64,000 bases of DNA from Mytilus trossulus (lineage: Eukaryota; Mollusca; Bivalvia; Mytilida; Mytilidae). Positions 26,922-38,500 of this stretch are shown one piece after another. Under the pieces are notes generated by a model. That model searched no databases and had not been told where the DNA came from. It saw only the letters and a program-made list of their open reading frames with translations. The position numbers were made by a program, and so were the translations under genes. Within the stretch, counting starts at the first letter, position 1. Each line of letters begins with the position of its first letter. Where the stretch lies: assembly GCF_036588685.1 (NCBI RefSeq), contig NC_086386.1, forward strand, positions 17,876,931 through 17,940,930, in the 5' to 3' direction.

Positions 26922-27012
26922 TTACCATGCACATTTTTTCCGTCAACACTTGTACGTAACTGTTGTCAGGATTTGACACACAAAAGTCAAAGGATTCCAT
27001 AACAAACTGCCG
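26922..27012 (-). pseudogene. Broken duplicate of AGA-1 exon 8
   Basis: On the minus strand this closely resembles AGA-1 exon 8 (27133-27224), offset by 207-212 bp. GGAATCCTTTGACTTTTGTG matches GGAATCTTTTGACTTTTGTG, and both are followed by GTACAAGTGTTGAC. The splice acceptor is destroyed (CAG has become CAT), about 5 bp are missing near the start, which shifts the frame, and the stop position is altered. Flanking intron bases (AAATAATA and beyond) are duplicated too, so the unit was a genomic segment of about 200 bp. It lies just downstream of AGA-1 and is not expected to be spliced in. Confidence 0.85.
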
Positions 27013-27132
27013 ATGAAATAATACTAAATGATATAGAGTTTGGAAAAGTTCTTTTACAGAAATTTAAGAAGTTATAAACGACATTTTGAAAAGAATGTTA
27101 TTTATATATATATTTTTTGGTAAAAACAGTCA

Positions 27133-30100
27133 TCATATACATTTTGCTGTCAACACTTGTACGTTTTGGTTAGCAGGATTGGCCACACAAAAGTCAAAAG
27201 ATTCCATGCCATGGCAGACTGCAGCTGAAATAATAGCAAATAATATAAAGATTGGATAAATTCTATGACAGAAAATAAATAAGATATAAACCACTGTTTA
27301 GCTGTTTATCTACTTTTGGTAGATATGCTCAAAACAGAAATTTCGAAAAATTAAAATAACGACAAAGATATGATATCACAAATCAACTAAGGTATATTTT
27401 TTCCAATGGAAACAGAACTGAGATATCAATAGATCGTATCGAAGCACTGCTACAGGAAAACAGTATCCTTTTGTATTATTCTCAAAATGAGTAAGAAGTA
27501 AAAATAAGATTTGAAGTTACGAAAATCATTTGATGTTATAAAAGCAAGACTCCTCATGTAACATTCAGTGCAATTTTAATGGAAAAATCATATATTAATC
27601 GATGTCTTATATATGGTAGTTGTGTTACATTTTTTAGTGATTGCTATCCTTTCGGCGTTTATCCTAATTCGCCTTTTCGTCATATAAATGTATCAAATAC
27701 ATCTCCATTTGGAAGGAAAACTTTGATTAAATATGTCAGCTTCGGGTAGCAAGTTAATCATATCAAGGTGTATGGAGATTTATTTCCCCGAGGGTATCAC
27801 AAGCCCAGTAGTCAACACTTTTTGTGCTGACATGAATTGTCATTGATATGGTTATATTTATAAATTTACTGTTTACAAATTTTTGAATTTTTGAAATATT
27901 AAGGCTTTTCTACCTCAGGCATAGATTAACTTAGCTGTATTTGGTAACACTTTTAGGAATTTTTGTTCTCAATGCTCTTCAACTTCGTACTTTATTTGGC
28001 TTTTTTTTAAAACTTTTATGGATTCGAGCGTCACTGATGAGTCTTTTGTAGACGAAACGCGCGTTTGGCGTATATACAAAATTTAGTCCTGGTATCTATG
28101 GTGAGTTTATTGGCTTATTTTCCTCATGGGACTAATATCGATAGATTTGTTTTTTTTGTTACTCTTTGTGTTTCATCTTTTGATTAAAAATATTAGAATG
28201 AAACACTTTTTTTTTTATCTATACAAACCATAATCTCCATTCTGGTTAACAGCAATCATTGCACCACGAAACATTGGATAATATTGAGTAATCGGCCTCA
28301 TTGCTGTTGTTAGTGCATTCAATGGATCCATGCCAACCTGCATCATCATTACGGCATGAAACCTATCAAGCGTAATGAATGCACGTTTGAATTAAAAAAA
28401 ACCATTCTGCAATTGCATTTCTACTGTTTATGATGTCTATACACTAAATATATGTGCTGTTGGATGTGCACTGGTTGTTATTTTAGTCTGAAAAGCATGA
28501 TGGTTTTACAAGTTCTTATTTGATTTGACCTAGCGGTTATCATGTATATGCTTTTTGTTTATTCTTTTGAACAAAAATCAGGGGTCGATCTCTCAAAAAA
28601 GGAACTTACTACTAAGATAGATCGTAGGTCATGGTCAATTCAGTATACTTACGATCAATCTTAGTCGTCAGTTGTTTTTTGTGTGAAATCGACTTCATGC
28701 TGTAGGTAATATCGTTCTTTTTGAATTTGTCATTTCCTGGCATTTCAAAGCTTGATATACTGTATAGGTTTCAACATTGTTGAAGGCCGTGCGTTGACCT
28801 GTTGTTACGTAATTCTATGTCAATGAGAGAGAGTTGCCTCATTGGCAATCATACCACATTTTCTTTTCCTTTTTATGTAGAACCTATATATAAAATCCAG
28901 TTTATATGGTTTTCGCTAGATCGATTTACACCGGTATACTATTGTTTCCTTAATATTACTTGAATCATAGAGTTTTGAGTTCATCAATATAAGCAAAGAT
29001 AAAAACTCCAAAGGCATTGCATCACATTAAAATGAATTTTACTTAAGTTACGTACGCTGGTAAAAATCGCATCATAACGTCACCATTACCAGTAGAAGCA
29101 GCAGCACCAACACCATTCATAGCATATGAACCTGCTCCAACTATAGGAGAATCACCTACTCGTCTATATAAAAATACAATTTATTGAAACATTGTTAAAA
29201 AGTTCTAAAGTATTCATATGATGAAAGACTGTATTCCAAAGAGGAGTCTGTAGTACTTTGTCTACTAGATTATTAACGAAAATCGGAGAAAGATACTTGA
29301 GGACACAAAATCAAAACAAACACCACAGAATTAAACATCCTACTGATAACCAGACTACGTGCACACATTTCATATGGTGGGTATAAGCTAGTGTTACGGG
29401 CGCAATAACTAAAATGATGACTTTAACTTAAAAAAGAAATAAAAAGCGGAAATATTTGGAATCTTCAACTGTTGGTTGGATATTGTCGCCCAAGTAAACA
29501 TGGGAAACCTAACCAATTTCGCGAAGTCTTTAGTGTCAAAGGATATTCTGCTACAGTAAAAATTGTTCCACTTGAGTCTCAATTTAACGGCAAAAAAAAT
29601 CCCAAATTAAATGATATTGGTTGAATTCAAGTATTGTTTTAGGTTTTCAGTGAAGCCACTGCCAGTTTTTTTAAAAATTATGCATGTGTAGGGAATTGAT
29701 TTCCTAAATGTATATGTTCAACAACATTTATCTATATATATACGTGTATTACAAACTAATTATATTTCATATCTCATACCCAGGAATTTTGTGATTTAGT
29801 CCATTAGTAGATGTTCCAGAACTTATATCGCCATATTTATCAATAGCTAACATTGCAATGGTATCATGGTTATCAATGTCAATGCTATCCATTATTGATG
29901 AAGTAGTAGTGTTGACTGGGATGTATGGACCACAACTAGAGGAAGGGTCTGGAGAAACATTCTGAAAATGTGTACATGTTAAGTTCAACTAACTCTCATC
30001 TTATATCCTGAAGGAAAACGGAATCAGCAATAAAAGAGTATTTTTCAAAAAGCCAGACTACAATTCCAAGCAAAAAGTAAAATCACAAAAATACTGAGCT

Positions 30101-32362
30101 CAGAGGAAAATCAAATCGGAAAGCCCCTAATCACATGGCAAAAGCAAATGACAAAATATATAAAACAACGAATGGACAAGAACTGCCATATTCCTGACTT
30201 GGTACAGGCATTTTCAAATGTAGAAAATGGTGGATTAAACCAGGTTTTATAGTGCTAAATCTCTAACTTTGTACTACAGTCTCATCAAATTCCGTTATAT
30301 CTATAATGATGCGAACTCATTGTCTGTCAAATAAGACAAAGAGAAGAGTTTAACAGAAAGAATGTGTAGATAATAACAGGAAACAAAGTATATAAAAAAA
30401 ATATATTAATAAAATAATTTCCACTCCGACTAAATAGTCTATCCGTTTTATCACGAAATAGAAATACGGGAATATAGTACTGTTGTAAAGATTATAATTG
30501 TGACGATTTATTTTAAAGATTTCAGTCACAAGAAACTTCTTCTGCATGTTTTCCCTATTGAAACAATCTATCTTGAAAATTTATAATCAATGTACAGATG
30601 CTGATGTAAAACTTCATATCAAATTTAAAGAAAAAACACATTTTGAAACTTGAATAAATTCTTCTATGAATATTTGATATGAACTGATTTTCAAAAGACA
30701 TCAAGGTGATTTCTTTACATTCCGGTTTGACATAAATAAAGGGGCATACGTCGTAATGATCATAATGTTAAGAATTTGTTTACAGTAATAAATCTTCAAA
30801 GTTCGTGTCCTGTCTTTAATGGTTTTAATGATTCGTTGACTATTATCCAATACATTCATACCTCCCAAAAATTTGGTTGGCAGTTCTTTTGTTTCCATTC
30901 GGTATACTGTGATTCTGATTGAGATGACGACAAGCTGTTATCCCAACCCAATCCCATCTCAGCAGCAAATCGGGAAGCTAAAATGATTACATTCATTCAC
31001 TACAATACTCTAATAAATTAATTGAAATGATAAACAGAGTAGTGCGTACAGACCAAATGTAAGGAATTCATTTCATAGAACACTAGAGAACAATACTTGA
31101 ATGACATAAATTAGAGGCAACAAAGGTAACACAATGTAAGAAAGAAACGAAAGACAGGTAAACAAAAACGTTTAATAGCATTTTAATCTGATTTTCAACT
31201 ACGAATATCTTACAAATAATGGCCATTCGACATCGAAGATTTCTTATCATTTTAATAATTAATGAGGGAAGTATGATTAATCATTTGTGTGCAAACTTAA
31301 CACACTTACCCTTTTCCCCTACTAATAATGTATGTTTGGTATATTTCATTACAGCTTTTGCAACAGCAATGGCAGATTTTGTATTGGTCAAACATCCTAC
31401 AGCACCTACATCCATTGTTTTTCTTCATAAAAGAAAAAGATGTATTATAAGTCAAATAATGTATATTTTTACTTTGAAAACGATATTTATAACGGCTACA
31501 ATATACAGATGTAGATTTAAAATCAGGCCGTTAGTTTTCTAGTTTCAATTGTTTTAACTTTGTCATTTCGGTGTATTTTGTATGGTATATTAGCTTACTA
31601 TGGGATGTATGTTTCGCTCATTGTTGAACGCCATACGGTAATTTATAATTTTGAACTTCTATGTCATTTGGCATCTATTAGATAGTTGTGTCTCATAAGC
31701 AATATTGCCACATCTTTTTTTAAATTTTGATTTTTAACTACCCATCCATGATCATGGCGTCCAACGTAGTGTTTCCAGCTTCATCTGGTTTCGAGCCAAA
31801 GCCAACAGCTCCACGACACTGCGCAGTCTCACACGCGCTGCATCCAGTCACAACTGCATCTACAGCATTACCGTGATTTTGCGTGAGTTCTATCCACGCT
31901 AAAATGTAGAAATAGGGAAATCATAGCAAATAAATGATTTTATATGTTGAAAATAGACAATGTTGAATACTCGGTTATTTGCAAATTATATATTATATTA
32001 CATTGTAAATACCAGCAATGTTAATTTTTTTTTTAAGTCTAATATTCGTGTTATTGAATTATAATTGTAACATGCCCAAATAGAATAAAATGAGATATTT
32101 TGCCTACACATGAATTATAAAAAGTCTCGAAACAGGAAAATTATTCATAATTTCTTAATATCCGATATAGTTATGGAAGGAACAAAGTCTTACGAAGTTG
32201 GCTGACATCGAACACTTAAAATTTTAGTATTTCATAGTCATGATAGTGTATTAAAAACAAACCTGCTCTAGTTGCATTTGGATACGACCATGTTGTGACA
32301 ACAATAGGTGTTTTATCTCCAAAAACAAACACAAGAATATTCAGTAATAGAATAGGTACCAT
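27133..32362 (-). CDS. AGA: Aspartylglucosaminidase paralogue 1 (AGA-1)
   Basis: A lysosomal Ntn-hydrolase that cleaves the GlcNAc-Asn bond of glycoasparagines. Coding exons on the minus strand: 32362-32263, 31898-31742, 31422-31310, 30977-30862, 29961-29780, 29163-29056, 28362-28229 and 27224-27133 (100, 157, 113, 116, 182, 108, 134 and 92 nt; 333 aa). All introns are GT-AG with the same phases as the two paralogues. The N-terminus is a short hydrophobic signal, then VVTTW and the NAT sequon. The catalytic nucleophile is predicted as Thr196 in NHDTIAML, the new N-terminus after self-cleavage. GTSTNG and GRVGDSP substrate motifs are present. Oddities: Ala64 (CRGAVG) replaces the Ser at human position 72, HDTIG has become HDTIA, and the linker before the nucleophile is the shortest of the three. 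An in-frame TAA upstream fixes the start. It looks intact; activity is uncertain. Confidence 0.9.
27740..28110 (+). repeat. Composite interspersed repeat in AGA-1 intron 7
   Basis: It runs from TATGGAGATTTATTTCCCCG and ACAAGCCCAGTAGTCAACAC to the 'GAAACGCGCG' core at 28055-28080. A reverse-complement partner is at 33440-33730, with the same ordered blocks (GTTGACTACTGGGCTTGTG-like, then CCTCGGGGAAATAAAT). The long form suggests the short cores elsewhere are fragments of a larger element. Confidence 0.7.
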
Positions 32363-32859
32363 TATCTTAACGTGACTTAGATTAGCTTAGTTGATAAGAT
32401 ATTTCGATTACATCATTCAGATAAACGACAAAAGTTGATCACGTCGTTCGAGGTAATTTCAACAATATCCATCTGCAAAGGGTTGAAAGAAATTTGTAAA
32501 TTTTAAAAATTTTTAAAACTAAAAGAACACTCTTTCCAAATAAATGAGTAGGTTTCGTATACTTACTGTATGCAATAAGACCGAATAACGGTTTTTCAAA
32601 ATCTAAAATTGCTGTGCAAAATAGATAGGAAATGTAAAGCCCTTTCCCGACTCTTCTGTTCCTACCATATTTGATTTTCAATTGAATGACTTAAGCATAT
32701 GGCTGTAAGTTCTAAACCTTCAACGTATTAAACAACTTAGAAAAACAAAACAATACTGTAACTGTTTTACAAACATCCCGTTTCTTGTATTTTCAAAATG
32801 TATTTCAGGCATATCTGCAGTTGTCTGTTTAAAGTCTGATCTTATATTAAACATAAGTG

Positions 32860-33110
32860 TTAAATAAAGGCAACAGTAGTATACCGCTGTTCAAAACTCA
32901 TAAATCCATGGACAAAAAACAAAATCGGGCAACAAACCAAAACCGAGGGAAACGCATTAAATATAAGAGGAGAACAACGACACAACACCGAAACGCAACA
33001 GCACACAGAAACGGACCAAGCAACAGACAATACACCATGAGAATAACAAATATAACAAATATAACATCAAAACCAAATGCATGAATATGGGATAGACAAG
33101 TGTCGTGCCA
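32860..33110 (+). repeat. Interspersed mussel-type repeat
   Basis: Landmarks are TATACCGCTGTTCAAAACTC, AACGCATTAAATATAAGAGG and CCATGAGAATAACAAATATA. A shorter reverse copy is at about 25790-25910. It is non-coding; the 75-codon open frame within it is a repeat by-product. Confidence 0.65.
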
Positions 33111-33439
33111 CGTCTTATCTAAAAAATAAGAGAAAACAGAAACGACTCAACGTTAAAATGCAACACACACACAGAAACGAACAATATTATAACAATGGCC
33201 ATCTTTCTGACACGGTACAGGACACTTTTAAAGGGGAATAAAAGTGGTGGGTTGAACCTGGTTTTAAGGCATGCCAAACCTCGCACTTTAATGGCACAGT
33301 TAAATATAACATTGAAATGAAAACAAAATATTACAGGACTACAATACAAATAAAAAGCAGAACATATTAGACAAAGAAAAGCATGATTAATAGATAACGA
33401 AAAGCATCAGGTTTAAAATTCAATACGCCAAAAACGCGT

Positions 33440-33730
33440 CTCTGATTGTGTCTTTCTCAATATGTCTACTAAAGACTCATCAGTGACGCTCTAATTCAAA
33501 AAAGTTTGAAATGCCAAATAAAGTACGAAGTTGAAGAGCATTGAGAACCAAAATTCCTAAAAGTTTTGCAAAATACAGCTTAGTTAATTTATAAATATAA
33601 CCATATCAATGACAATTCATGTCAGCACAAAAAGTGCTGACTACTGGGCTTGTGATACCCTCGGGGAAATAAATATCCACCAGCAGTGGCAGCGACCCAG
33701 TGGTTGTAAATGAACATACTAGGCTGTATT
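33440..33730 (-). repeat. Composite interspersed repeat, reverse copy upstream of AGA-1
   Basis: Reverse complement of the composite repeat at 27740-28110. With that copy it forms an inverted pair about 5.5 kb apart that brackets most of AGA-1. Confidence 0.7.
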
Positions 33731-34449
33731 TTACACACAAAAAAAACAGATTTCTTTTTTATTCATCCCACCCTCCATTTTTATGATATCGGGGAAATTA
33801 ACTCAGATATAATGAAAGATAGCTTAAATTAGGCAAAACATGAAAACAATTTAGCAAAATATGAAAACATCCCGGTAACTCATACCCCTATCAACCTTTT
33901 AGCAAGTAGATTGGTCTTCTTTTTTTACTAGTGATTTCAAAACTGTTTTTTCTTCTTCTCCATTTTGTCAGTGTATAATTTGGTAACCAGTGTATGTCGT
34001 GCGTTATCATCAGCATACACAAACAGATCTATAAAAGTAATTGATAGTCTCAAGCATAAGATTACCTGTGATAAGGCTCCGTTTCGAGTATGTGTGATTT
34101 TGATTGATTTGTTTACTCTGGTGTTTGTCAGTTTATACCTATACATACGTATTAATAAATGTCAATATACTTTTGAATTTAATAGATCACACAAGCTTGT
34201 TATTGGTAATTCAGAGGAGGACGTGAGAACCATGTATGTCGACATGATATATATTTGCTCTTATGCATGCATCACTCATCATAATAATTCCTGAATAGCA
34301 AGCAAAGTTAACGCTATCGATGAATCGGACGATTCTCTCTCAGGTTTATTGTTTAATTTGCATGTTTTAAATAAACTCATGGTTTTTGTCTAATTGATCA
34401 TTTATAACTATTGCTTTCTATAATAAATGAGTCCAATCAAATCCAATAG

Positions 34450-34640
34450 CAAATAAACTCATGATAGATACCAGGATTACATTTTGTATTTACGCCAGAC
34501 GCGTGTTTTGTCTACAAAAGACCCATCAGTGACGCTCGAATCCTAAAAAAAGAGGCTAAATAAAGTTCGAAGTTGAAGAGCATTGATGACCAATATTGGT
34601 AAAAGTTTTGGCAAATACAGCTGAGATAATCTATTCCTTT
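34450..34640 (-). repeat. 'GAAACGCGCG' family repeat, reverse copy
   Basis: It carries ACCAGGATTACATTTTG, CCATCAGTGACGCTCGAATC and GTTCGAAGTTGAAGAGCATT, the reverse complement of the core seen at 27930-28105. Confidence 0.75.
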
Positions 34641-35580
34641 GGTAAGAGGTAAAATCACGAAATTGACAAACCATGTGATAACGTAACATGGAAGATAGTG
34701 GTCAAGTGGGATCTAGGACAGAGTTTATTATTCAATAGTGAATTCAAAATAAAAAAAAAAAGAGATATAGAAAGCTAACAATTATTGTGAAATTAAATAT
34801 TCGTTCAGTACACCAAAAATACAATTATATATCTTGTCTTTTTTTTATATAGTTTTCATATCTCATTTTGTATCTGTCTATATCAAAGGGATATTATTAA
34901 AGTACTAAAAACGTGAAGAAATGTAATTCAATCTAATATTCTAAAAACATTCACATGTCTACAAATACCCAGTCTTGTAGTTCATTCCCATATAGATTTA
35001 TAGAACTCGAAATTCTTCAAATAGTCACATGTCTATTGATCTCATATTACCGTGCACATATTTGCACAAATCAAAATTTTGCTATCTTTTCACATTTCTT
35101 CACAGTTAATTCCTTGAATTCTGGAAACATTAACAAATCTTCACACCTGAAAATTCTGCAAACAACCACATTTCTACACAACTCAAAATTCAGCAGGCAT
35201 TCCTATTTACACAACTAAACCCCAGAAGACATTTACATATCAACACGACTCAAAATTTTGCAAAATATACATATCTACACAATTTAAAACTATTCTATTA
35301 AACATCATTTATATCATCCATTCATTTTAGCACTAAACGCATTGTAGAAATATATATGGGGGGATTTAGACCAGTTGGATCATAATATACGCTACACAAG
35401 CAATATTGAGTGCTGAAATGTTTACCTATAGCCATTTGAATGAGTATGCACATGTTTGCCTCTACACTGTATAGAAGCATGTAAACGTAAACGTTTTATA
35501 AGTAGAAGAATGGCATCCTCTTGTCTGACATTGGTTTGAAATATTAATGAAAAGAGTTACACGTTATACATTTGTAATTG

Positions 35581-38500
35581 TCAAGAGCACTCTACTGATA
35601 ATACTTTCACCTCGTGGAATGATGGATTTACAACACAAAATGGAAATGTCTTATACCCGTGACAGGCTGCACCTGAAATAAAAAACAAAAGTTAATTCTT
35701 TTACTTTGATACTTTAAAATGTACATTTATTTCTCTTTCAAAAAAATAAATAAAAAAATTACGGCAAATCTACTGCTAGAAAACACACTTATAAGTCGAT
35801 TACCATAATACAGACTCAAATTTTTAACTGCTATTCCTTAGTGACCTAAATACAATGTATACTGTTTTTGAATACTTTGAAGGGGTAATAGTTGAATAAT
35901 AGTGTCTAACCTTTAATTCTGTCAGTGGTTTTTTATTTACCTTAGAGCATGGAAATTTTGTTAGTACTTTTTATGCTTCATTCAAAACAGAATGTAAAAA
36001 TGTAAAACAAAAAGTATTTCACTGTGACTAGTAATTACGGAAGCCGATAAGGGCCATTCAAAAAAAATATTTTATGTCGTAATTACGACATAGCATGTCG
36101 TAATTTCGACATAACATGTCGTTATTACGACAGCGTTATGTCGTAATTTCGACATAACATGTCATAATAACTACATCGCTATGTCGTAATTTCGACATAA
36201 CATGTCGTAATAACGACATCGCTATGTCGTAATTTCGACATATCATGTCGTAATAACGACATAACTATGTCGTAATAACGACATCGCTATATATAAAAGA
36301 ATATGTATTATGATTGGCAAGAGACTAAATGACACAGAAATTAACAACTATAGGTCATCACAATGCCCCCAATAGTTAGAAAAGGCCCGCATAGTCAGCT
36401 ATAAAAGAGGGAGTAAAGATACCAGAGGGAGAGTCCCCGAAATGCTGTGTGGCAGATAGTATTATTATTTAATTATTAGCTCCCTTGGTAAAACTCCAAA
36501 TTTTATATTTAATGTATTTTATTGTTAAATAAAATACATAAAGCTTAATAAGTATAATTATATTTGTCAATTGCATAGCTTTTGCAATTTGAATTCATTG
36601 GTTAAAGATTTCTATTGATATTGTAAAGTGTGATATTTGCATCGTCGCAAAATTTTTGGTTACCTTCTTTGGATACCTTCAGTGAGAATTTTATATTCTA
36701 TAGATATCATCAAAGGGTAATAACTAAATGGATTAAATAAAAATATTATGGCCCAATAAGGTTCAAGCCAAGGCCGACCGTGCAAGGGCTGTATAGTCAT
36801 TCTAGGTCGTTAAAATCTTCCATTTGTCTGTTGTAATGATTGGAAGATACCGATTAGAGCTGTTTAGCAAGACATGATGGATATAAACTTGATATGTGAA
36901 ATTATTAGAGAACTGAACTTATCATACCAAGGCAAGCCATTCTTTCTACCTCCCTATACATAAGCGCAAACTATATGGCTTCTTGTAAAATCCGACCGTG
37001 CAAGGGCTGTATAGCCAGTCAAGGTCGTTAAAAACTTCCATTTGTTGTTCTTGTAAAAAAGGGTAAATTGAAGTATTGATTGCTGTATTTCTACTTTCAA
37101 GCGTTGGCCACGATGTTTCTATAACCTCTAGGATTCAAAACAGAATCTTCACAATTTCGTCCGCAAAACAAAATAAAAATGTTAGAAAACACGAACCAAT
37201 ATTAAAACAAATTCAATATATGTTTTGAATTATGTTTTTACAGCTCTTGGTCATATCCTAAGTAATATCTAGTATATTTGAGGATTGAAATAAGAAAGCT
37301 ATGTGAAAAAACGGATGTCCAACGTTACATTTATGAAAAACTGTTTTAACTCTTATGTATAGTGATCCTATTTCTCATTCTCTGATCTTCTTGATTCTTG
37401 GCAGGAACAACGACATGTGTCGATTTTTGTGGCGTTAAAGCCGTTATTTTACCAAATTTTATTTGACTCGGTGGCTGCATATTAGGCTGGAATAGGAAAA
37501 CTGTCCGTCGTTTTTCGTTAACTCAACGACTGAAAGTAGATATAGTAGAAAATGAATAAAAAGAGTAAGACAATTATAATAATATCTAACAAAAGTACAA
37601 ATATTTGCCTCATGTGAGTTCTAATATTGCTGATTCAATAAAATCTTCTGTACACAGTCGTTTTTCAAACGGTAGTCATTTTGTCCAAGTTGATATTTCA
37701 TTTTTCAAAGCAGTTAACGCGTATTTTTTATAATTGATCGAAACAAAAGTTAGATACACGAAGAGTAAAAAATGCCAAGATTCTTTTCTTATTAACTACA
37801 CATTTGGGTCTTAAAGGAATAGAATGCTTCCATACATTACATTACAGTAGCCAATTTGTCCAAACGTCTGAAAACGTCTATAATCCTAAAGACGCTAAAT
37901 TCCGACGTTACATGTGCTAAAGTTTCAATTAAATGTTCATGATAATTAAAACAAATCGTGTTATGAAATTTAAAAAAAGGGATTGATGATTGCTGCCGGA
38001 AAAAAAAGAATAGTGCATGTTGATATAGACTCCGCCCGGAAACATAGGTCGACACAGGTTAAATTTTGAAATTTTTATTAATCGTATATAGCTTTTAACG
38101 AGTTATTTAAAAGAATTTGGATATGGGGAAAAATCCCATTACATGAACTTCGTCCAACGTTTGCAAAGACAAATTGGAGACACCAAGACAGTCCTCTAAA
38201 TGTAAAATGCGAATTGAAATTTATGTTACGGAAGTACTCCGAAATAGATCATTTAAAGTCGTCACTTCAGTAACTTAGAGGTGCAATCACCAATATTAAA
38301 AGACTTAATAACAGTTAACGGAATGTTGTACTTCCCAATTTGTCCTGCTATTCATGTTATAAGTGTTGTAATGAAAGTAATTCCTGTACTAGCGAAGCCG
38401 GAACTTTTCGTCAATATAAACTTGTGCATGAAATGGAGGTAATCGAAAGACGAATCCCAAACAGCGACGAAACCCGTTTCATCGTATTAATAAAAACCCG

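Larger units (their letters stand above)
32363..35580. other. Spacer between AGA-1 start and AGA-2 end
   Basis: It holds the presumed AGA-1 promoter next to 32363 and repeats: 32860-33110 (from TATACCGCTGTTCAAAACTC to ATACACCATGAGAATAACAA, a family also seen in reverse at about 25790-25910), 33190-33320, 33440-33730 and 34450-34640. Short frames at 32857-33084 and 33965-34294 show no domain, and I do not call them genes. The 3' UTR of AGA-2 should lie just below 35581. Confidence 0.6.

Noticed and set aside
33965..34294. A 109-codon plus frame
   Set aside because: No recognisable domain, overlaps an opposite frame of similar quality, no splice or regulatory support.
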